A stretch of DNA of 64,000 bases from an uncultured Oscillospiraceae bacterium (GCA_934591745.1 CAKTPQ010000002.1:17339-81338); one strand, 5' to 3'; shown: positions 35,523 through 44,980, counted from the first letter of the stretch. A program made the numbers and translations. Notes: generated from the letters alone by a model not told the origin.

Positions 35523-37129
35523 ATACGGCGGGCGTTGTCCAGCTCCTGATCGGAGCCGGTAAAGATGCACACGGGCCGGATGCCCTGTCGGCGGAGGGCG
35601 GCGGCCTCCCCGGCGGCGTCCTCCACGCCCCGCCTGCCGCTGTAGCTGTGGCCGCCCAGAGGCAGCGCGCCCACGGGGATGCGCTGGTCGTCGTTGGGGC
35701 TGGCGTCCGACAGCAGCAACAGCAGCCGGTTCTCCACGGTACTGCGGCGCATGAGCCAGCCCATGGCCCGCAGGGCCAGACCGTCCCGGTTCCATCCGGC
35801 GGCGGTGTAGTCGAAGCAGGCGTCGTTTTCCTCCGGGTGGCCGAAATCCCGGAGAATGCGCAGCACCGTGCAGCCGCTGACGGAGCAGAAAAAGCTGACC
35901 CGCACCGGGATATGGCACCGCGTCAGGCTCTCCGCAATGAGGTACGCCTGGGTGGCCAGCTTCTCCTGCTGGAGATTCTGGGAGGCGGAGCCGTCCAGCA
36001 GGATGTCCACCGACAGCTCGTCCGGCTCGTCGGGCCGGCGGCGCAGGAACACCTGCTCATCGTCCAGCGCGGCGGCCCGCCACGCCAGCGACGGCTGGAG
36101 CCGGCCCGCCCGCGCCCCTGTGCCGCCGTCGTCCTGCCGCAGCAGCAGGACGTTCTGCAGCTTCTGGGTCAGCTGGTGGAGGGCCATCTGGTTTTCCGTG
36201 AGGTGCGCCTGATAGTAGGCGCGGTTTTTGGCCCGCTGCTGGCGGAAATGCTCCGCGTCCCACGCGGCATTGGGGCCGGGAGGATGCTCCGGCGGCGTGC
36301 CGCGGGTAAAGTGGAGGCGGCAGTTTCTGTGGGGGCCGGTACACAGCAGGTGTTCCGCCTCCGCCAGCTCCGACGGCGTCAGCATGGACACGCCGAAGCA
36401 GTCCTCTACATACCGCCGCAGGATAGGCTCCGGCGTACGGCCCTGCAAAAACGACAGCAGCCGGGGCGCCTGCCCGGCCCCGCCGCCGCTGTCGGTGTGG
36501 GACAGCGCCCGCAGGGCGTTTGGCTTGATGAACCGGATGCCGCCGCCCTTTGTCAGGGAGCGCCCGGCCCACGCCGCCCACTGACGGTCGGTGACGCTGC
36601 GCCGCGCCCGGTGGAAATATTGGTACAGCAGCTCCTCCGTCTTACGGCCCAGCGTTTGCTCATCCCAGCCGGGGGAGAAGGCAAGCCCGTTCAGCAGGGC
36701 GGTCTGCCAGTCGTCCTCCGTGTGGGGCGCGCCCAGTATCCGGGCGGCCCAGCTGCGCCGCAGCGCCGGCATCTGCCGGGGGTCGCCGCCCTCGCCGCGT
36801 TCCGCCAGCAGACGGCGGGCGTATGCCCGCCGCAGGGCATCCAGCGCCGGACGGCGGGGCGCTTCTCTTTCATAGACAGCGTGCTCCAGCCCCAGCCAGA
36901 ACACATCCGTGTACAGCCCGCCCTGGGGCTGCTGCTGAAAGGCGTGGAGCATGGGCTGGAACCGGGAAAAGTCGTAGTCCCGGCGGGCCAGGCCCATCAC
37001 CGTATTCATATACAGCTCCGGGTCGCCCTCCGCGTCGAAGGCGGCCTGCTCCGGCTGTACGTCGTAGCGCCCGGCGCCGTTCCAGATCTGGTTGACGGCC
37101 CGGCGGTTCTGTAATTCCTCCCGGTCCAT
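35432..37129 (-). CDS. VWA-domain protein partnered with MoxR ATPase
   Basis: This 565-residue protein has a C-terminal von Willebrand A domain (about 390-560) with the MIDAS DILLDGSASQ (DxSxS) and a later LLLLSDASPND. The N-terminal 380 residues are helical with no recognised fold. The ATG at 37129 lies only a few bases downstream of the MoxR stop. MoxR-VWA pairs act as chaperone-like modules that load metals or activate partner enzymes or membrane complexes. The client is not evident here. Confidence 0.8.
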   Translation of the reverse strand: MDREELQNRRAVNQIWNGAGRYDVQPEQAAFDAEGDPELYMNTVMGLARRDYDFSRFQPMLHAFQQQPQGGLYTDVFWLGLEHAVYEREAPRRPALDALRRAYARRLLAERGEGGDPRQMPALRRSWAARILGAPHTEDDWQTALLNGLAFSPGWDEQTLGRKTEELLYQYFHRARRSVTDRQWAAWAGRSLTKGGGIRFIKPNALRALSHTDSGGGAGQAPRLLSFLQGRTPEPILRRYVEDCFGVSMLTPSELAEAEHLLCTGPHRNCRLHFTRGTPPEHPPGPNAAWDAEHFRQQRAKNRAYYQAHLTENQMALHQLTQKLQNVLLLRQDDGGTGARAGRLQPSLAWRAAALDDEQVFLRRRPDEPDELSVDILLDGSASQNLQQEKLATQAYLIAESLTRCHIPVRVSFFCSVSGCTVLRILRDFGHPEENDACFDYTAAGWNRDGLALRAMGWLMRRSTVENRLLLLLSDASPNDDQRIPVGALPLGGHSYSGRRGVEDAAGEAAALRRQGIRPVCIFTGSDQELDNARRIYGAALERIPTAGWLADAVSRLLCAQLTRT

Positions 37130-37130
37130 A

Positions 37131-38051
37131 TTACGCTCCGAACAGCTGATTGCGGCTGAGATCCTGCGGGATGCGGGCCCACACCGTGTCGGCGGCCAGC
37201 TGCCGCTCAAACGGCTCGAAGGCCTTGTTGATGATGCCAAGCTTCATGGCCTGTCCGGAGGGGATGCCCGTCTCCATCAGCCGCAGCGCCGCCAACAGGC
37301 CCCGGAGGTCCAGCGCCTTGGTGGAGATCTCGCCGCTGTCGCACTTCTGCCGCAGGTCGCGGAACAGCAGGGCGAACTGCTCCGCCCACTTGGCCGACAG
37401 GGCGGGGAACGTGCGGCGCAGCAGCTTCTGCAGGTCCTCCTCGGAGATCACCGGCATGTCCAGCACCGCGAAGCGGGACACCAGCGCCTCGTTAAGCTCA
37501 CGGGTACCGGCGTAGCCGTAGTTCATGGTGCCGATGAAGCGGGCGGCATCGTCCAGCGTGATGCGCTCGTAGCCCGGCACGTCGATGACCCGCCGGTGAT
37601 CCAGCGTGGCGTGGAGTACAGCCAACGCCTCGTTTTTGGCCATGTTCACCTCGTCCAGCACGCCGAAGCCGCCCAGCCGTGCGCAGCGGCAGATAGGCCC
37701 CTCCCGAAACACCACCTCGCCCTTCTGCAGGGTGTCCGCGCCGATAAGAGCGGCGGCGTCCACGTTGACGTACATGGACACATCCCACACGGGGCGGCCG
37801 AATGCGGCGGCCAGATTCTCCGCCAGTACGTTCTTGCCGGTGGCCTTCGGCCCTGCCAGCAGCAGGTGCTGGCCGCACAGCAGCGCCGCCGCCGCGCTCT
37901 CCCAGACCTCCTTGCCGTAGTAAAGGCACTGGGGCACGGGGATCCGGGCCTCCGCCTCCGGCGGCACGGGATGCGCCGCCCGGAAGTGCTGTATCTCCTC
38001 CAGCAGCGCCGGGTCGATGCCCTCGTCACGCAGCTCCTTCCAAATATCCAT
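37131..38051 (-). CDS. MoxR-family AAA+ ATPase
   Basis: This 306-residue protein has Walker A GPKATGKN (unusual, but GxxxxGK is preserved; about 75-82), Walker B GFGVLDEVNMA near 130, sensor-like FIGTMNYGY and arginine fingers downstream. The start MDIWKELRDEG is chosen; a longer frame to 38111 has no ribosome binding site. It is coupled to the VWA gene with a gap of about 1 base. The pair resembles RavA-ViaA or CoxD/CoxE modules. Confidence 0.85.
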   Translation of the reverse strand: MDIWKELRDEGIDPALLEEIQHFRAAHPVPPEAEARIPVPQCLYYGKEVWESAAAALLCGQHLLLAGPKATGKNVLAENLAAAFGRPVWDVSMYVNVDAAALIGADTLQKGEVVFREGPICRCARLGGFGVLDEVNMAKNEALAVLHATLDHRRVIDVPGYERITLDDAARFIGTMNYGYAGTRELNEALVSRFAVLDMPVISEEDLQKLLRRTFPALSAKWAEQFALLFRDLRQKCDSGEISTKALDLRGLLAALRLMETGIPSGQAMKLGIINKAFEPFERQLAADTVWARIPQDLSRNQLFGA

Positions 38052-38123
38052 CACTTCGCCCCGTTTCTCTTTTTGATGCCGTATTATACGCCCGCCGGGC
38101 GCTAAGGGCACGTTAAGGTTTCG

Positions 38124-38170
38124 GAAAAACGCAAAGGCAGAGGGCCGTCCGCCGGACGGCCCTCTGCCTT
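38124..38170 (-). terminator. brnQ terminator
   Basis: An 18-base arm AAGGCAGAGGGCCGTCCG (38134-38151) is perfectly complementary to 38153-38170. On the minus strand it is followed by a T-rich tract (TTTGCGTTTTT). It ends the brnQ transcript before the MoxR gene. Confidence 0.75.
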
Positions 38171-38194
38171 AAGGGGAGAGACGGCTTTCGCCGA

Positions 38195-39511
38195 TCAGTG
38201 TTCCTCATTGGGGCGCTGGAAGACACGCTCCTCATGAGTACGGGAATGGCCGGGCAGAAGGGAGGCTGCCAGGCCGAAAACAGCGGCGGGGAGCAGCCAG
38301 CTCAGACCCAGATCATACAGGGGCAGGCTGGCCACAAAGGGGATGCGGACGCCATGGGCGGTGAGGGTGCATAGCGCGCTGGTGATCAGCGCGCCGATGA
38401 CGGCGCCGCGGCTGACGCGGTCCGGCACCCTGGGCATCAGCAGGGAGATGAAGATCAGCACCAGCGTGGGGGGATAGATCACGTCCAGCACGGGGGCGGC
38501 CACGGCCACGATGCGGTCAAGGCCCAGATTGGACACCACGGCGCTGAACACGCAGATGGCGATGACGAACGCCTTGTAGGAAACCTTGCCGCGGCACAGC
38601 TCGGCAAAGTAGGCGGCGGCGGAGCTGGTCAGGGCGATGGCGGTGGTGACGCAGGCCAGGCCCACCACCACGCCGAACAGGATCATGCCAACCTTGCCCA
38701 TCAGGGCCTCCACGATGGCCATGATCAGCTGGGCGCGGCCGATAGCGCCGGTGTACTGGGCGGATACGGTGGCGCCCAGATAGGCAAGGCCCATGTACAC
38801 GGCCAGCAGCAGGACACCGGCCAGTACGGCGGCGCCGCTGACGACGCGGAACTGCTTTTTGCCGCTGTCGTAGCCCTTGGCGGTGACGCTCTGCAGCACG
38901 ATGATGCCAAAGGGCAGCGCGGCCAGGGCGTCCATGGTCTGGTAGCCGGCCTTGATGCCGGTGACGGCCACATTGGCGATCTGGGGCAGGGCGGTGATCT
39001 CACCCAGCGGGGTGACGATACCCTTGACGATGATGGCGAACAGACCCAGCAGCAGCAGCGGCGTCAGGACCTTGCCCACGATATCCACCACAGCGGATTC
39101 CTTGATGCACAGAGCCAAGATCACCGCGAAAAACAGCACGGAAAACAGCACCGGGGACACGCCGGACAGGTTGGGGGCAATGGCCATCTCGAAGGTGGTG
39201 GCGGAGGTGCGGGGGATGGCCACCATGGGGCCGATGCACAGGATAATGGCGCACATCAGGATCTCGGAGGGCACCTTGCCCACCCGGAGAGTCACAGCCT
39301 CGCTGCTGCCCACGCGCAGCAGGGCGAACATGCCCAGCAGCGCCAGACCGATGTCGGCGATGAAGTAGGCGGAGAAGCCCCCCAGCCACTGAGGCCCGGC
39401 CTCCATGCCCAGATAGGGCGGGAAGATCACGTTGCCGGCGCCGAAAAACATGGAAAACAGCGCAAAGCCCACGACGATGATATCCCGGATGGTGTTGTTT
39501 CTCTTCTGCAT
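38195..39511 (-). CDS. brnQ: Branched-chain amino acid carrier BrnQ
   Basis: This 438-residue LIV-II family cation symporter has about 12 transmembrane segments. The N-terminal signature FALFSMFFGAGNVIFPPYLGM (about 14-34) is typical of BrnQ. It imports leucine, isoleucine and valine. ATG at 39511 follows AGGAG; the open frame further upstream lacks a site. Its promoter TTGCCA-N17-TATATT is at 39569-39597. A LysR gene is divergent. In this genome it would feed the Stickland-type pathways inferred from the had and buk operons. Confidence 0.92.
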   Translation of the reverse strand: MQKRNNTIRDIIVVGFALFSMFFGAGNVIFPPYLGMEAGPQWLGGFSAYFIADIGLALLGMFALLRVGSSEAVTLRVGKVPSEILMCAIILCIGPMVAIPRTSATTFEMAIAPNLSGVSPVLFSVLFFAVILALCIKESAVVDIVGKVLTPLLLLGLFAIIVKGIVTPLGEITALPQIANVAVTGIKAGYQTMDALAALPFGIIVLQSVTAKGYDSGKKQFRVVSGAAVLAGVLLLAVYMGLAYLGATVSAQYTGAIGRAQLIMAIVEALMGKVGMILFGVVVGLACVTTAIALTSSAAAYFAELCRGKVSYKAFVIAICVFSAVVSNLGLDRIVAVAAPVLDVIYPPTLVLIFISLLMPRVPDRVSRGAVIGALITSALCTLTAHGVRIPFVASLPLYDLGLSWLLPAAVFGLAASLLPGHSRTHEERVFQRPNEEH

Positions 39512-39568
39512 AATTCCTTTTCTCCTCTTTGTTCCAAGTTTTGCTGGACACTGGTCATGCAAAACATG

Positions 39569-39597
39569 AATATAGGGTAACATTTTTTTCATGGCAA
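39569..39597 (-). promoter_or_regulatory. brnQ promoter
   Basis: Minus-strand TTGCCA (39592-39597), a 17-base spacer and TATATT (39569-39574). Confidence 0.65.
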
Positions 39598-39698
39598 TGG
39601 AATTGAGCGTTATTGATGGGGGCATGAAAAAAACTGATGGCGCGAAAAATATTCACGAGAAATTGGATAAAATCGGCAGGGAATTGACAAAAATCCTG

Positions 39699-39727
39699 TT
39701 GAAAACGTCTCTGCGTTGTGATATATT
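39699..39727 (+). promoter_or_regulatory. Promoter of the LysR gene divergent from brnQ
   Basis: TTGAAA (39699-39704), a 17-base spacer and TATATT (39722-39727), 49 bases before the ATG. Confidence 0.7.
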
Positions 39728-39776
39728 GGAAAATACCTCTAAAATTATTGTGCAAAATGTCGAAAGTGAGGTTCCT

Positions 39777-40643
39777 ATGGATGATAGTAAGCTGCGGGCG
39801 CTGCTGACAGCCGTACAGTGCGGCAGCTTTGGAAAGGCCGCTGCGCAGTTGGGATATACCCAGTCGGCCATGACCCATCTTGTCAGCAAGCTGGAGGCGG
39901 AGCTGGGCTGCACGCTGCTGCTGCGCAGCAGCAAGGGCGTCCGTCTGTCGGAGGAGGGGGAGCATCTGCTGCCCTATATCCAAAGCGTTATCGACGCCTG
40001 CGATACCCTGCGGCGGGAGGCGGAGGAGCAGGGGCAGGTCTACGGACGCGCCCTGCGCATCGGCTGCTTTGCCAGCATCGCCCGGGCCAGGCTGCCGGAG
40101 CTGCTGCGGAAGTTCCGCAAGCAGCACCCGGAGATCAAGGTGGACGTGCTGGTGCAGGGCAACGAGCTGGCCGCCGCACTGGAGGAGGACCGCATCCAGC
40201 TGGCCATTGTGGACGAGGTCTGCGCCCGCGGCTTCCAGTGGACGCCGCTGACAGACGCGCCGCTGGTGGCGGTGACGCCGCCGGACTTCCCGTGGCGGGA
40301 GGATACCATCTCTCTGGCCCGCCTGCTGCAGGAGCCGTTCCTGTCCAGCCCCGAGCAGTATGTGGAGCAGTACCTGCCCGCGGACACTCCCCGGCTGGAG
40401 GTGACGGCCTCCGATGACGGGGCCATACTGTCCATGGTGGCGGGGGGCCTTGGCGTATCGGTGCTGTCCGCTTTCTCACTGGCGGGGTACGAGAATCAGG
40501 TAAAGGTCATTCCGCTGGATCAGCCGCTGTCCCGGCGGCTGGGCGTGGCGGTAAAGGCCATGCCGGCGGCCAACTCCCCGGCAAGACTGTTCCTGTCGTT
40601 CCTGAAGCGGCAGTATCAGGGCGCGCTGCCCGAAGCAAAGTGA
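39777..40643 (+). CDS. LysR-family regulator, divergent from brnQ
   Basis: This 288-residue protein has an HTH in the N-terminal 60 residues (GSFGKAAAQLGYTQSAMTHLVSKLEAELG) and a substrate-sensing domain. ATG at 39777 follows the promoter and GAGGTTCCT; the open frame from 39591 runs through the promoter and is not coding. LysR proteins commonly regulate the divergent gene, so brnQ is the best candidate target, perhaps in response to a branched-chain amino or keto acid. Its sequence resembles the LysR at 12865 in the HTH (SITRAAARLGYSQ against SFGKAAAQLGYTQ). Confidence 0.88.
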   Translation: MDDSKLRALLTAVQCGSFGKAAAQLGYTQSAMTHLVSKLEAELGCTLLLRSSKGVRLSEEGEHLLPYIQSVIDACDTLRREAEEQGQVYGRALRIGCFASIARARLPELLRKFRKQHPEIKVDVLVQGNELAAALEEDRIQLAIVDEVCARGFQWTPLTDAPLVAVTPPDFPWREDTISLARLLQEPFLSSPEQYVEQYLPADTPRLEVTASDDGAILSMVAGGLGVSVLSAFSLAGYENQVKVIPLDQPLSRRLGVAVKAMPAANSPARLFLSFLKRQYQGALPEAK

Positions 40644-40684
40644 AAAAGAGCCGTCCCCGGCACAGCCGGGGGCGGCTCTTTTTG
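40641..40684. terminator. Bidirectional terminator
   Basis: AAAAAGAGCCGTCCCCGGC and its near-perfect complement with an ACA loop and TTTTT, between the convergent LysR and amidohydrolase genes. Confidence 0.85.
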
Positions 40685-40693
40685 TTGTGGGAT

Positions 40694-42127
40694 TCAGTCC
40701 AGCGGCGCCGGAACGGCGTCGGCGGGGATGGGGCAGGTATAGCCCCCGGCGGTGCGCTTGAGGAACTCCTCTCTGGCCTGGGCCAGCAGCTCCGGCTGCT
40801 CCATTAGGTCGATGGCGGCGGCGCACAGCACCTTGCCGGCATGGACGGTGGCCTTGTGGGCCATGGGCGTCTTGTTGCAGGACACCACCTGCCAGCTGTG
40901 GCAGGGCACATGGTTGGGCCATACCGCCACATGGATCTGGGCCGTAGGGCACTGATAGCTGACGTCGCCCACGTCGGTGGAACCGGCGTTGAAGGCGGGA
41001 CCCTGATACAGCGGCATCAGGAAGTCGTTGAAGTGGCCGGTCTGCATGGCCTTCACCTTCTCGGCGAAGGCGGGATCGTTCTCCGCGCCCACGCCGCCGG
41101 GGACGTCCCGGCCCTGGTAGGTGGCGGACAGCGCCTCCATGAAGGCGTGCTCCTCCGCCGTGCAGGACGGCACCCCCAGCTGGGCAAAGTTGTCGTACAG
41201 CACCTTCTCCAGCGCGTGGTTGCACACGGTGTCGGACAGGCCGTCCACGAAGCGGCGCTCAATGGTGGTGTCCGTCATCAGCGCGGCGCCCTGGGCGATC
41301 TTATCCACCCGCTGGTGCAGGGCCATGCAGTCCTTGACGAAATTGGAGCGGATCATGTACAGGACGCTGGCCTGGTGCTGCACCACATTGGGGCTGGCGC
41401 CGCCGGCGTCCAGAATGGAGTAGTGTACCCTGGCGTCACGGGGCATGTGTTCCCGCAGAAACTGGACGCCCACGTTCATCAGCTCCACGGCGTCCAGGGC
41501 GCTGCGCCCCCGCTCTGGTGCGGTGGACGCTTGGGACGCCAGCCCGTGGAACGTGTAGACCATCTGGATGCAGGAGTTGGTGGAGCCGGTGGTCACCTCG
41601 CTGCTGTCGCCGGGGTGCCAGGTCAGCGCCGCGTCCAGCCCGTACCACAGGCCCTCCCGGGCCATGTAGGCTTTGGAGGCCACGCCCTCCTCACCGGGGC
41701 AGCCGTACAGGATAACGGTGCCGCTTTTGCCGGTCTGGGCCAGATACTGCTTCAGGCCGATGGCGGCGGCCATGGCCCCGGCACCCAGCAGATTGTGGCC
41801 GCAGCCGTGACCGCTGCCGCCCTTCACCAGCTCGTGGTACTCGGTGCTGCCGGCTGCCTGCGAAAGGCCCGACAGGGCGTCGTACTCCGCCAGCAGGCCG
41901 ATGACCGGTTTACCGCTGCCATAGGAGGCGGAAAAGGCGGTGGGAATGCCGCAGATGCCCTCCTCCACCTGAAAGCCCTCGGCCTTCAGCGCCTTGACGA
42001 ACAGGGCGGCGGACTTCACCTCCTGCATGGACAGCTCGGCGTAGTCCCAGACGGCGTCCGCCACCTCTGCGATCAGCTCCTTCTTATCATCAATGGCGGC
42101 CAGCGCCGCCTTTTTTGTTTCGTTCAT
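40694..42127 (-). CDS. M20-family amidohydrolase, AbgB-like
   Basis: This 477-residue metallopeptidase-fold protein has GLLAEYDAL (first metal ligand region), GHGCGHNLLG near 110 with metal-binding residues, and CPGEEG near 150. The dimerisation domain lies at about 190-310 and the C-terminal part holds AFNAGSTDVGDVS. It resembles the B subunit of p-aminobenzoyl-glutamate hydrolase and related N-acyl amino acid or dipeptide hydrolases. It is the last gene of an amino acid ABC transporter operon, with AAGGAG six bases before ATG 42127, so it probably cleaves an imported N-acylated amino acid or peptide. Confidence 0.8.
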   Translation of the reverse strand: MNETKKAALAAIDDKKELIAEVADAVWDYAELSMQEVKSAALFVKALKAEGFQVEEGICGIPTAFSASYGSGKPVIGLLAEYDALSGLSQAAGSTEYHELVKGGSGHGCGHNLLGAGAMAAAIGLKQYLAQTGKSGTVILYGCPGEEGVASKAYMAREGLWYGLDAALTWHPGDSSEVTTGSTNSCIQMVYTFHGLASQASTAPERGRSALDAVELMNVGVQFLREHMPRDARVHYSILDAGGASPNVVQHQASVLYMIRSNFVKDCMALHQRVDKIAQGAALMTDTTIERRFVDGLSDTVCNHALEKVLYDNFAQLGVPSCTAEEHAFMEALSATYQGRDVPGGVGAENDPAFAEKVKAMQTGHFNDFLMPLYQGPAFNAGSTDVGDVSYQCPTAQIHVAVWPNHVPCHSWQVVSCNKTPMAHKATVHAGKVLCAAAIDLMEQPELLAQAREEFLKRTAGGYTCPIPADAVPAPLD

Positions 42128-42141
42128 CGTCTGCTCCTTTT

Positions 42142-42882
42142 TCACAGCACTTTCTTCAGGAAATCCTGAAGCCGGGGACTCTGAGGATGGTCGAAAATAT
42201 CTGACGGTGCGCCCTGCTCGGCGATCCGGCCGGCGTCCATGAACAGCACGCGGCTGCCCACCTCCCGGGCGAAGGCCATCTCGTGGGTCACCACCACCAT
42301 GGTCATGCCGGACTGTGCCAGCTCCTTCATGACCTCCAGCACCTCGCCCACCATTTCCGGGTCCAGTGCGGAGGTAGGCTCGTCGAACAGCATGACCTCC
42401 GGCTCCATGGCCAGCGCACGGACGATGGCCACACGCTGCTTCTGCCCGCCGGACAGCTGGGCCGGCCAGTCGTGGGCGCGGTCGGCAAGCCCCACCCGCT
42501 GCAGGAGGGCCATGGCCTTTTCCTCCGCCTCCGCCCTGGGCTGCTTCTTGATCTTGATGGGCGCCATGGTCAGGTTGTCCAGCACTGTTTTGTTGGGGAA
42601 CAGGTTGAAATGCTGGAACACCATGCCCATCTTCTGCCGGTGCAGGGGCAGGTCCACCTTTTTGCCGGTGATGTCCACGCCGTCGAAGATGATGGAGCCG
42701 GACGTGGGCGTTTCCAAGAGGTTCAGGCTCCGCAGGAACGTGCTCTTGCCGCCGCCGGAGGGGCCGATGACGGCCATGACGTCGCCCTTGCAGATGTCCA
42801 CGGTCACGCCGTCCAGTGCCTTGACGTCACCGCCATTGTAGTATTTTTTCAGGTCATGTACCTGAATGAGTGCCTGTGCCAT
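42142..42882 (-). CDS. Polar amino acid ABC transporter ATP-binding protein
   Basis: This 246-residue GlnQ/HisP-type ATPase has Walker [10 protein letters not shown] (39-47), signature [16 protein letters not shown], Walker [13 protein letters not shown] and H-loop [13 protein letters not shown], typical for polar amino acid importers. It starts one base into the stop of the permease gene and ends 15 bases before the amidohydrolase start. It powers uptake through the permease at 42882-43613. Confidence 0.93.
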   Translation of the reverse strand: MAQALIQVHDLKKYYNGGDVKALDGVTVDICKGDVMAVIGPSGGGKSTFLRSLNLLETPTSGSIIFDGVDITGKKVDLPLHRQKMGMVFQHFNLFPNKTVLDNLTMAPIKIKKQPRAEAEEKAMALLQRVGLADRAHDWPAQLSGGQKQRVAIVRALAMEPEVMLFDEPTSALDPEMVGEVLEVMKELAQSGMTMVVVTHEMAFAREVGSRVLFMDAGRIAEQGAPSDIFDHPQSPRLQDFLKKVL

Positions 42883-43613
42883 CAGATCTGCACCTCCCGC
42901 TGCTGCTTGCGTTTGCGTTCATAGCCGCTGTGCCGGTCGGCCCGCTGCATCCTCCGCTCAAAGTGGCCGAATACCTTGCTGAGGATAAACGTCATCAGGA
43001 AATAGATGATGCCCACGATCATCAGCGGCTCGATGGGCAGGTAGGTGGGGCCCTTGACCACCAGGTACTGGGTCATCAGGTCGCCGATGAAAAACGTGGA
43101 GCCAAGGGACGTGTCCTTGACGATCATGATAAACTCGTTGCCCAGCGCTGGCAGGATGTTTTTCACCGCCTGGGGCACCACCACGAACCACATGGCCCTG
43201 CTCTCGCTGAAGCCGAGACTCAGAGCGGCCTCCTTCTGGCCGGGGTCCACCGCCTGGATGCCGGAACGGATGACCTCCGACACATAGGCGGCGCTGTTGC
43301 AGATCAGGGCGATGGCGATGCAGAGGAATTTTTGCTTCGTCAGGGCGGGGACCAGCATGGGCAGGCCGAAATAGAAGAAGTACAGCTGCAGCAGCATGGG
43401 CGTGCCGCGGATGATCTCGATGTAGATAGTGGAGAGCCACCGCAGCGGCGGTATCTTCGACATCTTCATCAGCGCCAGTACAGAGGCAAACACCGCGCCG
43501 AAGGCCACGGTGATGGCCGCCAGTGCCAGTGTGTACTCCGCGCCGTCGATGAGGAACTTGTCCCAGTATTTCAGGAACAGCGCGGCCATCTTTTCAAAGT
43601 CGATGAATTTCAT
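42882..43613 (-). CDS. Polar amino acid ABC transporter permease
   Basis: This 243-residue HisM/GlnP-type permease has about five transmembrane segments, with the EAA-type loop ...[28 protein letters not shown] near 145-170. It also has the N-terminal [20 protein letters not shown] common to the family. A hairpin at 43641-43671 lies between it and the lipoprotein gene upstream and may lower its expression relative to the binding protein. Confidence 0.92.
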   Translation of the reverse strand: MKFIDFEKMAALFLKYWDKFLIDGAEYTLALAAITVAFGAVFASVLALMKMSKIPPLRWLSTIYIEIIRGTPMLLQLYFFYFGLPMLVPALTKQKFLCIAIALICNSAAYVSEVIRSGIQAVDPGQKEAALSLGFSESRAMWFVVVPQAVKNILPALGNEFIMIVKDTSLGSTFFIGDLMTQYLVVKGPTYLPIEPLMIVGIIYFLMTFILSKVFGHFERRMQRADRHSGYERKRKQQREVQI

Positions 43614-43640
43614 GATCGTTCTCCCTTAGTTTCAGGAATC

Positions 43641-43671
43641 GGCGGCGGATACAAGGGGTGTATCCGCCGCC
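43641..43671 (-). other. Intra-operon hairpin between binding protein and permease genes
   Basis: GGCGGCGGATAC/GTATCCGCCGCC stem (12 bp) with a 7-base loop and no U-tract. This position is typical of mRNA-stabilising or partly terminating hairpins that let the binding protein be made in excess. Confidence 0.6.
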
Positions 43672-43690
43672 GGTCATATCGGTGCGGGAC

Positions 43691-44587
43691 TCAGCCCAGT
43701 GTCAGCTCCTGTGCGTTCTCGCTCTTGCCCAGCTCCACGGCGTCCTTGTACCAGCCATCGTAGAGGTTGGCGTCCTTGGCCTGTGCCAGAATGGCGTTCA
43801 CCGCATCCAGCAGCTCTGTCTCGCCCTTCTGCATCATGATGACGTTGGCGGAGTACTCGGCCTTCACATCGAACTCCCAGGTGCAGATGGCCAGATCGGG
43901 GTTGGCGTCGATGATCATTTCCGCGTTGCCGTAGGCCACGGCCAGCGCCTCGATGTTGCCGCTCTTCAGCTCCATGACGCCCACGGTGATGTCACCGATG
44001 GCGATGGGGTTTGCGTCCGTCAGCTGCTCGGTGACCAGCTGCATCTGCAAGGAGGCGTTCTGGGCGCCCACGTCCTGACCAGCCAGATCCTCGGGAGAGG
44101 TGTACTTGTCGGCGTTCTCCTTCTTGATCAGCAGGGCCTGTCTCGTCTCGTTCTCACCGGCGTAGTAGTAGTCGCTGAGCTCGTAGTTCTGGGCTCTCTC
44201 CTCCGTCCAGGAGTAGCCGGAGATGCTCATAGGCACGGAGCCGGTGTATACGGCGGTCTGACTGGCGTCAAAGCCCATCGGCTCGATGACCAGCTCCACG
44301 CCCAGGTTCTCGGCGATGTACTTGGCCAGCGTGATGTCAAAGCCCACATACTGATCCTGACCGGTCTTGGAGGAGTCCACGAACTCCATGGGGGAAAAGT
44401 CGGGGCTGAGAGCTACGGTCAGCACGCCGTCGGCCTTGATCTTCTCCAGCGCGTTGGCCGGCTCGGTCACAGCAGCGTCTCCGCCGGCGGCATCACCGTC
44501 CGTATTGTTGGTCTCGGGTTTGGCGCCGCAGGCCATCAGGCCCATCGTCATGACCAGCGCCAGCAGCATCGCAAACAGTTTCTTCAT
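43691..44587 (-). CDS. Polar amino acid ABC transporter substrate-binding lipoprotein
   Basis: This 298-residue protein has a signal peptide MKKLFAMLLALVMTMGLMAC ending in a lipobox (LMAC), so the mature N-terminus is a lipidated Cys20. The mature domain is of SBP_bac_3 type, with DGVLTVALSPDFSPMEFVDSS near 53 and VGFDITLAKYIAENLGVEL near 80. The ligand is an amino acid or derivative. The amidohydrolase downstream hints at N-acyl or para-aminobenzoyl compounds. It is the first gene of the operon, with promoter and palindrome upstream. Confidence 0.92.
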   Translation of the reverse strand: MKKLFAMLLALVMTMGLMACGAKPETNNTDGDAAGGDAAVTEPANALEKIKADGVLTVALSPDFSPMEFVDSSKTGQDQYVGFDITLAKYIAENLGVELVIEPMGFDASQTAVYTGSVPMSISGYSWTEERAQNYELSDYYYAGENETRQALLIKKENADKYTSPEDLAGQDVGAQNASLQMQLVTEQLTDANPIAIGDITVGVMELKSGNIEALAVAYGNAEMIIDANPDLAICTWEFDVKAEYSANVIMMQKGETELLDAVNAILAQAKDANLYDGWYKDAVELGKSENAQELTLG

Positions 44588-44666
44588 GGTTCTTCCATCC
44601 TTTCTGTGTTGTCGCTCCCGTGGGAGCTTTGGTGTTTCGGGAGCGTGTCTCTCGTTTATGTTGCAT

Positions 44667-44695
44667 ACTTTACCGCCGTATATTCACAAAGTCAA
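44667..44695 (-). promoter_or_regulatory. Promoter of the amino acid ABC transporter operon
   Basis: Minus-strand TTGACT (44690-44695), a 17-base spacer and TAAAGT (44667-44672). Confidence 0.65.
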
Positions 44696-44699
44696 GGGA

Positions 44700-44733
44700 A
44701 AAATTGTATAATTATGCATAATTATACAATTTT
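44700..44733. promoter_or_regulatory. Perfect 34-bp palindrome upstream of the transporter promoter
   Basis: Two 17-base arms (AAAATTGTATAATTATG and its complement) meet without a spacer, four bases upstream of the -35 box. The AT-rich dyad resembles an operator for an activator or repressor dimer. Two overlapping ArgR-like 14-mers (TGTATAATTATGCA) can be read in it, but their 10-bp centre spacing is wrong for ARG boxes. Confidence 0.6.
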
Positions 44734-44942
44734 GTGGAATATACTTACATGATGCCCTGCGGGAAAGCCTCCTGTCGTGCAATTTGACAAGTGCCGGAAA
44801 ACGGCTGTCCACCGGAGGGATAACGGCTGCTTACCGCGCCGCAAAACCGTATAATATGTATCGTGGGATGCTCCGCGCTTTAAATGATTAAATTATCCAA
44901 AGCAAGGGTCCGAAGCCTGGGAAATTGTGTGGAAAACGGCGA

Positions 44943-44971
44943 TTGACAAAAGAATCACAAGGACATATAAT
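44943..44971 (+). promoter_or_regulatory. Consensus promoter of the glutaminase-like gene
   Basis: TTGACA (44943-44948), a 17-base spacer and TATAAT (44966-44971): a perfect sigma-A promoter. Confidence 0.85.
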
Positions 44972-44980
44972 ACGACCATC

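Noticed and set aside
44700-44733. ArgR (ARG box) pair
   Set aside because: Two 14-mers match 12 of 14 positions but are centred 10 bp apart, whereas ARG boxes are spaced about 21 bp; kept only as an unidentified palindrome.
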